A DNA stretch of 47,113 bases from positions 1 to 47,113 of the IMG/VR virus record IMGVR_UViG_3300013131_002048. One strand, given 5' to 3'. Under the pieces are notes generated by a model that did no database searches, was not told the DNA's origin, and saw nothing but the letters and a program-made list of their open reading frames with translations. Both the position numbers and the translations under genes were made by a program. Of the stretch, positions 30,153 to 36,966 are shown piece after piece (position 1 is the first letter of the stretch; each line of letters begins with the position of its first letter). The DNA comes from a virus.

Positions 30153-30320
30153 TTACAGGGAGTAAACTTCACGAGGCTCTTGAAAGAACCCTGGGTTCGT
30201 GTAGTTTGTCTCCATTGGACGCATGACCTCATAACTCATGTGCCTTTGGAGCCTTGACCGCCCGAATCTCACGGGTTTCTCATAGGCCAAGACTCGCGGA
30301 TCGATTACTAAGGTTTCCAA
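30153..30320 (-). CDS. Possible 55-aa protein with TTG start
   Basis: An open frame with protein-like composition (ETLVIDPRVLAYEKPVRFG... then MSYEVMRPMETNYTNPGFFQ) ends TAA at 30153. TTG at 30320 has AGG eight bases upstream; a 28-residue version could start at ATG 30239 with AAAGG close by. It fills most of a 280-base gap behind a good -10 at 30376. No family recognised. Confidence 0.45.
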   Translation of the reverse strand: METLVIDPRVLAYEKPVRFGRSRLQRHMSYEVMRPMETNYTNPGFFQEPREVYSL

Positions 30321-30375
30321 TTCATCGACCTACTATCTTAGTTTCTTTGCGAAACGTAATTTATATAGCATACTT

Positions 30376-30381
30376 TCTCTA
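30376..30381 (-). promoter_or_regulatory. Extended -10 promoter
   Basis: Minus strand TGTGC-TATAAT with a partial -35 (TCGATA) 17 bases upstream. Would serve the 30153 ORF and the SleB gene. Position by eye, within a base or two. Confidence 0.55.
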
Positions 30382-30402
30382 TTATAGCACAAAAATCCCA
30401 GA

Positions 30403-30786
30403 TTATCGACGCATTTTGGCAATATCCACTGCTTCTTCGTCCGAAAAGATTGGAACCGCGTTGCTTTTATGCATAGTACCGATACCTTTGATCTTGTCAC
30501 CAGTATAGACTTTCTGTTCTGATTTGGTACAAGGCCCGCCGGTAAATGGTAGACTGGGAATTTTTGGCTGATCCGAACCCCTATAAGAGGGTTTAGAAGA
30601 CTGCAATACACCACTAGATAACGCTCTGACACGTTTGCGTTGTTCTTGTTCAATGCCGTGCCGTTTAAGCATTTCTTCCCAACTTTCCTGTAGCTCACGG
30701 GCTTTTCTAGCGTGTTCTGCAGAAGCGAATTTCTTTTTGCCTTTTTTCTTGCCTGTGGTAGTTAGCCACGGACCTTCAAGATGCAT
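30403..30786 (-). CDS. Conserved basic small phage protein (MHLEGPWLTTTGKKKGKKKF)
   Basis: 127 residues from ATG at 30786; an in-frame TTG at 30792 sits at better spacing from GGAGG (30799-30803). N-terminus HLEGPWLTTTGKKKGKKKF is a conserved-looking block of T4-like marine phages, followed by a charged helix and a disordered tail. Function unknown. Its ribosome binding site lies inside an inverted repeat. Confidence 0.8.
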   Translation of the reverse strand: MHLEGPWLTTTGKKKGKKKFASAEHARKARELQESWEEMLKRHGIEQEQRKRVRALSSGVLQSSKPSYRGSDQPKIPSLPFTGGPCTKSEQKVYTGDKIKGIGTMHKSNAVPIFSDEEAVDIAKMRR

Positions 30787-30798
30787 ACTCAAGAGAAA

Positions 30799-30846
30799 CC
30801 TCCAAACTATAAAACAATGCTAGTAGTATAGCATCGAGTTTGGAGG
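30799..30846. repeat. Inverted repeat covering promoter spacer and ribosome binding site
   Basis: Ten-base arms CCTCCAAACT (30799-30808) and AGTTTGGAGG (30837-30846) are perfect complements. The left arm carries the minus-strand GGAGG; the right arm is upstream of the transcription start at about 30818. Only read-through RNA could form the hairpin. Confidence 0.8.
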
Positions 30847-30853
30847 TTGTCAA
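30825..30853 (-). promoter_or_regulatory. Early sigma70-type promoter
   Basis: Minus strand TTGACA (30848-30853), 17-bp spacer ending GATG-C, TATACT (30825-30830). The -10 itself lies in a small palindrome TGCTA / TAGCA. Confidence 0.88.
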
Positions 30854-30861
30854 TACCAAAA

Positions 30862-31377
30862 TTAACTGTTCAAGACTCTGGCCACGGCTGTGATCACTGA
30901 GGCAATACGTCCAATATCACGTAGTTGCTCTACTGTGTAGCCTTCTTTTTTGAGTGTTTCATAATGTGCTTTTACACAGAAATGGCATTTACCGACTATT
31001 GAAGCAGATAATGCGTATGCTTCAAATCTACCTTTAGTAGTACCGCCGTGAGTAGCAATGGCGTTCATTCTTAATTGAGCAGGTAATCCACTAAGATTAG
31101 CATCTTCGGCCATTTCAACATAAGGATACCAAACGTTGTTCATGGCCATTAGACTAGCGGCTGTAATAGCAGCTTCTGCTTCTTTTTGATCTGCGATCTG
31201 ACTCTGCATCCTAGTCCACAGTTTCGTGTTACCTGTGGCAAAAGCCGCCGCTAAGGCAACGGCTTCTGCTTCTTCTTGGGGTAGAGTAGAACGCTTGACC
31301 ACTGCATCTATGTTAAGACGTGTGTCTTTGGCATAGTCAGGAATGGTTTCCTTGAGTTGATCTACCCACTGAGTCAT
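30862..31377 (-). CDS. ahpD: AhpD-like alkylhydroperoxidase
   Basis: 171 residues, all helical. GKCHFCVKAHYETLKKEG carries the C-x-x-C-x-x-x-H active site of AhpD. The helical N-terminal half matches full-length AhpD. Reduces AhpC in place of AhpF. TAATG overlap with ahpC, so made together. Confidence 0.93.
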   Translation of the reverse strand: MTQWVDQLKETIPDYAKDTRLNIDAVVKRSTLPQEEAEAVALAAAFATGNTKLWTRMQSQIADQKEAEAAITAASLMAMNNVWYPYVEMAEDANLSGLPAQLRMNAIATHGGTTKGRFEAYALSASIVGKCHFCVKAHYETLKKEGYTVEQLRDIGRIASVITAVARVLNS

Positions 31378-31910
31378 TACAGTGTCTCCCCACCAACTTC
31401 GCGGTTACAGGCACAGAGTTCGCCAGTTTGTAGTGCGTCAAGAACACGCAGAGTTTCTTCTGGTGAACGACCCACATTTAAATTGTTAACTGTGACGTGT
31501 TGAATCACATTATCAGGATCAACAATGAATGTGGCACGAAGTGCGGCACCTGCTGGTTCAAAGAACACACCTAATTGATTAATCAGACTAAGTTCATCGC
31601 GTTTAACATCGGCAAATTGAACGTGGGTGATCTTGGCGAGATCAGGATGTGCCTTTTGCCAAGCAAGTTTACAAAACTCGTTATCTGTTGAACCTGTCAG
31701 CAAAACTGCATCACGGTCTGCGAAGTCTTTGGCTAACTTGTCATAGGCTACAATTTCTGTAGGACAAACAAAAGTAAAATCCTTTGGATAGTAGACGATT
31801 ACTTTCCACTTACCTTCAAAAGATTTTTCTGTAATGTCAAAGAATTGATCACTACCTGGATTTACGCCAACTACGGCAAATGCTTCTATACTATTTCCAA
31901 CTGTTTTCAT
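31377..31910 (-). CDS. ahpC: AhpC-type peroxiredoxin
   Basis: 177 residues. Peroxidatic Cys in PKDFTFVCPTEI and resolving Cys in TGELCACNRE, the form that pairs with AhpD rather than AhpF. Destroys hydrogen peroxide and organic peroxides. AAGGAGATAAA precedes the ATG, and the gene has its own promoter. Confidence 0.95.
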   Translation of the reverse strand: MKTVGNSIEAFAVVGVNPGSDQFFDITEKSFEGKWKVIVYYPKDFTFVCPTEIVAYDKLAKDFADRDAVLLTGSTDNEFCKLAWQKAHPDLAKITHVQFADVKRDELSLINQLGVFFEPAGAALRATFIVDPDNVIQHVTVNNLNVGRSPEETLRVLDALQTGELCACNREVGGETL

Positions 31911-31961
31911 TTTATCTCCTTGTGTGTGTTGAAAACTCTACAACTAGTGTTGCATACGTCT

Positions 31962-31991
31962 ATTATATATCCTATTAAAATACAAAATCAA
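31962..31991 (-). promoter_or_regulatory. Promoter of ahpC-ahpD
   Basis: Minus strand TTGATT (31986-31991), 18-bp spacer, TATAAT (31962-31967). Start near 31955, 45 bases of leader. Confidence 0.75.
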
Positions 31992-32042
31992 TAGATTTTG
32001 CCTAAATATTTTTTAATGAGGCTCATAGGTTTTTTCAATATC

Positions 32043-32068
32043 GAAAAAGAAAGGAGCCGAAGCTCCTT
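32043..32068 (-). terminator. Terminator of the tmRNA coding piece
   Basis: AAGGAGC / GCTCCTT stem with a TTCG loop followed by TCTTTTTC on the minus strand. Ends the tmRNA transcript upstream of ahpC. Confidence 0.9.
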
Positions 32069-32236
32069 CCACTATTTTTGGTTACAAGGCATAGTTGCCC
32101 CGGAAGTTTAGGCTGCTAGAGCGTAAACCTCGTCATTAGCTGCGTTTGCAGTTATAAATTTGCTTGATTTAGGGTCATCGCCTACCCTGCTGTCCACTCT
32201 GTTACTCTTTGCCCTGTCGAAACCAATGTCAGGCCC
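32050..32236 (-). ncRNA. ssrA: tmRNA (ssrA), coding piece of a permuted gene
   Basis: Mature 5' end predicted at 32236: GGGCCTG pairs with CAGGTCC of the acceptor piece. Then ATTGGTTTCGACAGG, the tmRNA D-loop signature, and the tag frame at about 32112-32153 starting GCA and ending TAA: tag ANAANDEVYALAA. The acceptor half lies upstream on the same strand, so the gene is circularly permuted. The exact 3' end of this piece is not known. Confidence 0.92.
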
Positions 32237-32249
32237 ATCATAAAGAAAC

Positions 32250-32339
32250 TTACTTTTGTTTTTTAAGTTGTTCTTTTAACCAAGCAGGTTGATATCCTGT
32301 TTGATTATTAGTGAACAAATTTTTAAACCAGTTTAACAT
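32250..32339 (-). CDS. 29-aa ORF inside the tmRNA intervening segment
   Basis: ATG at 32339 with AAGGAAG upstream; product MLNWFKNLFTNNQTGYQPAW then a Lys-rich end. The amphipathic N-terminus could touch membrane. No family recognised. Good ribosome binding site and short spacing from the 48-aa ORF support it. Confidence 0.55.
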   Translation of the reverse strand: MLNWFKNLFTNNQTGYQPAWLKEQLKKQK

Positions 32340-32349
32340 AAAACTTCCT

Positions 32350-32496
32350 TCAGATACAGTAATCGATTTGAGGGCTGTTGTATTCATCCATTACTTTACA
32401 ACATTCCTTAAAAGTACCAAAGAAAACGGCTTTCATAGTATTACGGTGAAACACCGCCCATTTATCTCTGCATCTCCAAATTTGATACTTCTGCAT
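32350..32496 (-). CDS. 48-aa ORF inside the tmRNA intervening segment
   Basis: ATG at 32496 with AAGGAAAG upstream, stop ten bases before the next ATG. Product (MQKYQIWRCRDKWAVFHRNT...PQIDYCI) is Cys- and aromatic-rich. No family recognised. Starts only 14 bases after the tmRNA CCA end. Confidence 0.6.
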   Translation of the reverse strand: MQKYQIWRCRDKWAVFHRNTMKAVFFGTFKECCKVMDEYNSPQIDYCI

Positions 32497-32509
32497 CTAA
32501 CTTTCCTTA

Positions 32510-32578
32510 TGGTGGACCTGGCGGGAGTCGAACCCGCGTCCAGAACACTTTTCTCTCGGCTTCATACAGCAATAACTT
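32510..32578 (-). ncRNA. ssrA: tmRNA acceptor piece
   Basis: Minus strand GTTCTGGACGCGGGTTCGAC... CCAGGTCCACCA: T-arm, acceptor strand CAGGTCC, discriminator A and encoded CCA (32510-32512). Transcribed before the coding piece. The 5' end of this piece is approximate and touches the stop of the DUF454 gene at 32578. Confidence 0.9.
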
Positions 32579-32988
32579 TATTTAATCCAACCTATCTTTT
32601 CACCTACTGCTTTGCGCCTATCATGTTCTTTTGGAGTATTAGGATATCTCCAAGCCCACACAGCCACTAACGCCATAAACACAGCAGTTGAAATTATACC
32701 AATGGGTTTAACTCCACCGGTATACATTAGTATAAGACTTAATGACATCATTATCAACATCAAATAACGTAATTTCTGCGGAAATACTCTTTTTTCATTC
32801 CAATTTGTAAGGAATGGACCAAAAATCTTATGATTGTATATCCAACGATGCATACGTTCTGAACCTTTTGAGAAACAATATGCTGAAAATACAACGAAAG
32901 GTGAATACGGAATTCCAGGAGTGATGACGCCGATATAGGCCATCCCCAAACTCAAGAATCCTAATATGTTCCAAAATAATTTTTTCAT
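32578..32988 (-). CDS. DUF454 (YbaN-like) membrane protein
   Basis: 136 residues. LGFLSLGMAYIGVITPGIPYSPFVVFSAYCFSKGSERMHRW is the DUF454 signature (G-x-x-P-x-x-P-x-x-P-F-x-x-x-x-x-x-C-F), followed by FGPFLTNW and two membrane helices. Function unknown; unusual in a phage. TAATG-type overlap with the peptidase gene. Confidence 0.85.
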   Translation of the reverse strand: MKKLFWNILGFLSLGMAYIGVITPGIPYSPFVVFSAYCFSKGSERMHRWIYNHKIFGPFLTNWNEKRVFPQKLRYLMLIMMSLSLILMYTGGVKPIGIISTAVFMALVAVWAWRYPNTPKEHDRRKAVGEKIGWIK

Positions 32989-33962
32989 TAGGCAACCACC
33001 ACTCTGTTAGGTACCGCAGCCACTATGATATCTGAATGCAGATTAGGAGTAAATTTTCCGCCTGCAGCACCATTCAGCGTGGCCAATATGTTTTGCGGTT
33101 TGGCCTTTCTTATATTTGAGCCGCCATTGGGCAATCCGGGAATTGCGTAGCTGATGTGTATCCAAACAGTTTTGCCTGGTAGATATTCCAACAGCAATTG
33201 ATCATAGGGTATGTTCTTGTTGATCCACTGTGCTATTTCAAAATAGTCATGCGCTCCTACTCCTCGAAACTGCAGATCTGCAGCCTGGCCGGTGCCGTGT
33301 TGTCCGCCACCGATACTAGCACCGTGTCTGTAAGTGTTGGTAATCAGCATGCTGGGATATTTGGCCTTGATAGGTTCAATGACATTCAATGCCAGTCCTG
33401 CGAGATTGTTGACCACTGCCTGCGGACCAGATACCAAAGGCGAGTGTTCCGCTAGTTGTGCTATGGTTCTAGGAAAAGTTACATTTTTAATCATCTGGCC
33501 AAGAGTAGTACCATTCGCAGTAAGCACAGTACCAAATGTGATGTCACCCGAGACTGCTGTGACAGGTCTATCTGCTGGTCTGATTTTACTGGCAGCTACT
33601 CCCGCAGTTTTTGGAGTTGGTGTTGTAGTTAGTTGTTTGTGTTCAGCAGCAGTAATACGTCCTTCAGCGAGGAATCTATCAGCTTCCGCTTTGCCTGCGG
33701 TATTGTCATCATCACCTTCTACGTTTTTGATAGCTGCTGTTACTGTGACTTTTGGCACTGCCGCAGAGGCAAATGTTCCCGGAGTGGTTGCAGCGTCATA
33801 AAGTGCAATTTCCACACCGTTGGCAAACACATTAAAGGGATTGTATAGAGGTTCCTGCCGAGGCATTGTGCCTGCTGGATGTGAGTGATCATCCAGGGTG
33901 TCACTGCCGGTTCCGCCGCTCGGGCCAACACTAGTAGATTGTGGGGTTGGTGTAGTTGCCAT
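32988..33962 (-). CDS. Virion-type M15-like peptidase
   Basis: 324 residues. Pro/Thr/Gly-rich N-terminus, then a C-terminal domain (about 190-300) with YRHGASIGGGQHGTGQAADLQF and VWIHISY. The H-x(6)-D and late H match M15_3 (VanY/endolysin type) zinc peptidases that cut peptidoglycan cross-links. Length and linker suggest a baseplate or tail protein. TTAAATAC lies five bases before the ATG. Confidence 0.82.
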   Translation of the reverse strand: MATTPTPQSTSVGPSGGTGSDTLDDHSHPAGTMPRQEPLYNPFNVFANGVEIALYDAATTPGTFASAAVPKVTVTAAIKNVEGDDDNTAGKAEADRFLAEGRITAAEHKQLTTTPTPKTAGVAASKIRPADRPVTAVSGDITFGTVLTANGTTLGQMIKNVTFPRTIAQLAEHSPLVSGPQAVVNNLAGLALNVIEPIKAKYPSMLITNTYRHGASIGGGQHGTGQAADLQFRGVGAHDYFEIAQWINKNIPYDQLLLEYLPGKTVWIHISYAIPGLPNGGSNIRKAKPQNILATLNGAAGGKFTPNLHSDIIVAAVPNRVVVA

Positions 33963-33967
33963 GCTTG

Positions 33968-33974
33968 TATTTAA
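33968..33974 (-). promoter_or_regulatory. Late-type promoter abutting the 33962 start
   Basis: Minus strand TTAAATA then CAAGC and ATG. It overlaps the stop of the 33971 gene. No ribosome binding site. Confidence 0.5.
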
Positions 33975-34261
33975 GCCAGGGCGATACCTGTGGTGCTCTG
34001 TACAAACTGTTTGGCAAAGGTTTCGTCAGTGGCTTCTGCCACAGTTACAGTGGTTTTTGCCAGTTTGACTTCCTTGTCAGGATGAACAGTGAACAGATAG
34101 GGCATGAGCCCCGGGCCACGTTCGCCCATGGCTATGACCATAGGTCTGTGCAGTTTATAGTGGGTGGCAGTTTCTTCAACCAGTTTAGCCACTAATTCCT
34201 CTCCTGAAGTTAGTTTAAAAGTTGCTACTGCTCCTACGGTTATGCCTTTGTCGATAAACAT
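33971..34261 (-). CDS. Small Sm-like phage protein
   Basis: 96 residues. GAVATFKLTSGEELVAKLVEETATHYKLHRPMVI has the strand pattern of an Sm/LSm fold (F-K-L-x-S-G-E-E-x-x-A). Recurrent in marine T4-like phages; RNA binding is only a fold-based guess. TAATG-like overlap with glutaredoxin. Confidence 0.7.
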   Translation of the reverse strand: MFIDKGITVGAVATFKLTSGEELVAKLVEETATHYKLHRPMVIAMGERGPGLMPYLFTVHPDKEVKLAKTTVTVAEATDETFAKQFVQSTTGIALA

Positions 34262-34515
34262 TAAATTTGACCTTTGCCGAACCCGCCGGCTGTTTGTTCT
34301 ATGTATGTTTGTAATTCAGTGAATCCACCGATCAATTGATTGTTCAAAAAGATCTGCGGCACCGTTCTTGCATTTGGCACAGCCTCTAGCAGTTCCTCTC
34401 GGGTATACCCATCACCGATCTTGCGTTCTTCAAACTCTATACCTCGTTGTGTCAGCAATGCTTTTGCTTGATCACAGTAGAGACAGTTATACTTGCTCCA
34501 TATCACAGCTTTCAT
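34261..34515 (-). CDS. Glutaredoxin
   Basis: 84 residues. Active site YNCLYCDQA (C-x-x-C), cis-Pro TVPQIF, and IGGFTEL glutathione-binding block. Electron donor for ribonucleotide reductase (NrdA ends C-x-x-C), consistent with its place near nrdB. Confidence 0.93.
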   Translation of the reverse strand: MKAVIWSKYNCLYCDQAKALLTQRGIEFEERKIGDGYTREELLEAVPNARTVPQIFLNNQLIGGFTELQTYIEQTAGGFGKGQI

Positions 34516-34524
34516 TTAGTTTCC

Positions 34525-34692
34525 TTAATTTGAATATATCACAGCACCTTTTTTGTCAGTGACCCGAACCATGAGCACACCCTTGTTTTTGTAGCTCAAG
34601 GCTGCGCTTATGGCTGCTTGTTCGTTGCCATAACTGCCAATCGTGGTCCATGACTCGTATGGGTTGGTTCTTTTGAATTGTGCTTTGTACAT
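34525..34692 (-). CDS. Conserved small 55-aa phage protein
   Basis: ATG at 34692, TAA at 34525. MYKAQFKRTNPYESWTTIGS and AAISAALSYKNKGVLMVRVTD fit a small family of T4-like marine phages. No ribosome binding site; the ATG is five bases after the TATAAT at 34698, so a leaderless mRNA is predicted. Confidence 0.8.
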   Translation of the reverse strand: MYKAQFKRTNPYESWTTIGSYGNEQAAISAALSYKNKGVLMVRVTDKKGAVIYSN

Positions 34693-34697
34693 GATTT

Positions 34698-34727
34698 ATT
34701 ATATAGCCGGAAGAGCATCGTAGTCAA
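34698..34727 (-). promoter_or_regulatory. Sigma70-type promoter inside the 3' end of nrdB
   Basis: Minus strand TTGACT (34722-34727), 18-bp spacer, TATAAT (34698-34703). Start predicted at the ATG of the 34692 gene. The -10 overlaps the nrdB stop codon. Confidence 0.7.
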
Positions 34728-35799
34728 GATTTTCACCCATAACACCTATCACATAATTGGTGCTTTCGGTTTCTTGCAGGGCACTCTGTTTCTTTGAAGT
34801 ATCAGTGTGCTTGTTGAACCAAGGAATTGGAGTTGATCTTGGTGCAGTGGCTTGATATTTGACGCCTATGTCTTTGAGCGCACTCACAGCGGTATAGTCT
34901 ACGAAATCTTTGAGTATAGCTGCGTTAAGTCCAATCACTGGACCCAACTTAAACAGATGATCTGCCCAGGACTTTTCTTCAGCTATAACATCTAGATACA
35001 ACTGATATACTTCTGCCTCACATTCTGCTTTGGCAGCTGCGAATCTTGGATCTTCCTTGACTACCTGATTGATCAACCATGCGGTCCACCCTTTGTGTAG
35101 CAGTTCGTCCTGTAGGATCAGGCTGATGATGTTGCCGTTACCAATGAATATGCGATTCTCTACCATGGCCAATGATGTGGCAAACGATACCATGAAGCGG
35201 AATGCTTCTAGAGCATATGAAGCATGCAGGGCCATGTATATGGCTCGCACATGATCTTTTTCAGATATCTTTTCACCTATCTCTTTTCTGCAGTTGATTT
35301 CATGCAGTTGATCATAGTATCTACCCACGCTGGCAGCCATGTCTACAATCTCTTTGGTGTCATGTATTGTGTTGAACACATCCTTGGGCACATTGTAGAT
35401 GTTGCGGATAATATGACTGTATGAACGACTGTGAATGTTGGTTTCAAAGAAGGTCCAATTGTAGATCAATGCTTCTAGTTCTGGCAGGCTGATCACCGGC
35501 ATAAACACCTGACTAGGGGCTCGGCCCTGCAGGCTGTCTAGAGCAGTTTGACGCAGGAGATTGGATGTAAAAATGTGTTTGACCGCGGCACTAGCATCTT
35601 TGAAATCGTTGGCATCTTTTGAAAGATTGATTTCTTCAGGTACCCAAAAAAATCCTCGTGCTGTTTTTTCATAGTCAGCGATCTTGTTGTATTTGACTTC
35701 TTCGAATCGCTGTATGGTCACGGGACCGGCTGGATCCAGAAACATTTTGCGATTCGCATAATCCGTTTTGTTGGCTAGGTTGTATTGTCGTTTGCTCAT
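34699..35799 (-). CDS. nrdB: Ribonucleotide reductase class Ia, beta subunit
   Basis: 366 residues from ATG at 35799 (ATGA with the aldolase stop; the frame extends to 35832). GFFWVPEEINLSKD, KHIFTSNLLRQTALDSLQGR, FFETNIHSRSYSHIIRNI, LQDELLHKGWT. The radical Tyr is in SRSY. The usual E-x-x-H ligand pair reads E-T-N-I-H, one residue longer than E. coli NrdB. Makes the tyrosyl radical for NrdA at 38002. Confidence 0.95.
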   Translation of the reverse strand: MSKRQYNLANKTDYANRKMFLDPAGPVTIQRFEEVKYNKIADYEKTARGFFWVPEEINLSKDANDFKDASAAVKHIFTSNLLRQTALDSLQGRAPSQVFMPVISLPELEALIYNWTFFETNIHSRSYSHIIRNIYNVPKDVFNTIHDTKEIVDMAASVGRYYDQLHEINCRKEIGEKISEKDHVRAIYMALHASYALEAFRFMVSFATSLAMVENRIFIGNGNIISLILQDELLHKGWTAWLINQVVKEDPRFAAAKAECEAEVYQLYLDVIAEEKSWADHLFKLGPVIGLNAAILKDFVDYTAVSALKDIGVKYQATAPRSTPIPWFNKHTDTSKKQSALQETESTNYVIGVMGENLDYDALPAI

Positions 35800-36431
35800 T
35801 TGTATTTTCCTGATGCAAGTACTATCTTGCAAATATGTTCTAATCTTTCAATGTGCTCATAGGCACGCCACGGAGTCACATCAATGGCCACAACCCCGTG
35901 CCCTTTAATTCCAACTATGTCGTAGGCAATATTGCCCTCGTTATCTAATTGTAACATCTTATGACACTGATCAGCTAGAGCTTGGCTAATGGGGGGTACA
36001 TCACCTACATTGGGTGCTACCTTGGTGTAGCGATTAAGTTCTGGAAACTCATTGCTAATGGTATTTAAATCAATTCCGGCATGCATGGCTGCAATACAAT
36101 AGGTGGGATGCACATGCACTACCACACGAACGTCATTGTTGTGCTGTCCCATCCGTTTTTGCAGACCAAAGTGCAAGGGAATTTCTCCACTGGGTTTGAG
36201 GTTACCACTGATATCAGTATAAAACTCTTCTCTCCAAAGGGAGACTGGTCCGTTTTCGAGGATCTTTATCTTCTTAAACTGATCGGGCTGCAGAGTCTGC
36301 TTACGCACTCCCGATGGTGTGATGTAAAAATGATCACGATCGTGATGTCGTATAGAAATATTACCATCTCTGCTGGTAATCCAATTCCGTTTGTAAGCAT
36401 CTACCAGTATATCACAACAGGTTTCTAGCAT
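35796..36431 (-). CDS. Class II aldolase/adducin-family protein
   Basis: 211 residues. N-terminal ITSRDGNISIR, then ITPSGV, KPSGEIPLHFGLQ with the catalytic Glu, VVVHVHPTYCIA with two zinc His, and GIKGHGVVAI with the third His. Family includes fuculose-phosphate aldolase, ribulose-phosphate epimerase and MtnB; substrate unknown. Oddly placed between SOD and nrdB in an overlapping operon. Confidence 0.88.
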   Translation of the reverse strand: MLETCCDILVDAYKRNWITSRDGNISIRHHDRDHFYITPSGVRKQTLQPDQFKKIKILENGPVSLWREEFYTDISGNLKPSGEIPLHFGLQKRMGQHNNDVRVVVHVHPTYCIAAMHAGIDLNTISNEFPELNRYTKVAPNVGDVPPISQALADQCHKMLQLDNEGNIAYDIVGIKGHGVVAIDVTPWRAYEHIERLEHICKIVLASGKYK

Positions 36432-36963
36432 TGATGAAGTCCCAGTTTATTATTTTCCATTGATTTTCTATATATTTTGATTTATCTGATTGATAGTCTA
36501 AGGCCCATGCATGTTCCCACCAATCTATCAATACCACTATGTCATTCTTGATCTCATGATTCACAATAGTCTTTATCTTGCCGTCTTTGGCCAAATAGAC
36601 CCAACCACTGCCCTGTATCGCCATGGCTGCTTTCTCAAATTGCTGCTTGAACTGATCAAAGGTTTTATAATATTCTTCAATGAATCTCAGTATAGGTCCG
36701 GATGGCTTGTTGTTTCTACTAGGTGCTTGATATTGTTGAAACAGTGTATTGTGTAGAAATGCGCCTGCTTCATTAAATCCAGCATCGCCTTCATTGGCAT
36801 TGTAGCGTCGAGCATAGCCCTGTGCCAGTTCGCCGTAGTGATAGTCGATAGTGGCTTCGCTGACACTAGGATCGAGTTCATTGCGCTCATAGGGCAATGG
36901 CAGTATTTCTAATCGATGAGGTCTTCCTTCATTGAGCACGTTGCGTATGAAACTATAGGTCAT
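36412..36963 (-). CDS. Fe/Mn superoxide dismutase-family protein
   Basis: 183 residues. Ligands visible: His in IDYHYGELAQGY, His in GAFLHNTLF, and D-x-W-E-H in LIDWWEHAW. The second-sphere His of the usual H-x-x-x-H is Leu here. GSGWVYLAKDG fits the SOD C-domain. Mature length slightly short. Converts superoxide if active. Followed by Fe-S genes upstream in the same operon. Confidence 0.88.
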   Translation of the reverse strand: MTYSFIRNVLNEGRPHRLEILPLPYERNELDPSVSEATIDYHYGELAQGYARRYNANEGDAGFNEAGAFLHNTLFQQYQAPSRNNKPSGPILRFIEEYYKTFDQFKQQFEKAAMAIQGSGWVYLAKDGKIKTIVNHEIKNDIVVLIDWWEHAWALDYQSDKSKYIENQWKIINWDFINARNLL

Positions 36964-36966
36964 TGT

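Larger units (their letters stand above)
32237..32509 (-). other. Intervening segment of the permuted tmRNA gene
   Basis: 273 bases between the acceptor CCA end and the coding-piece 5' end. This segment must be removed to give two-piece tmRNA. It holds two small ORFs, each with a ribosome binding site. In bacterial permuted ssrA genes the intervening segment is usually much shorter and without genes. Confidence 0.75.

Noticed and set aside
32311-32670. Plus-strand 119-aa ORF
   Set aside because: It is antisense to the tmRNA acceptor piece and to the small ORFs; the DLAGVEPA stretch is the tmRNA T-arm read backwards.
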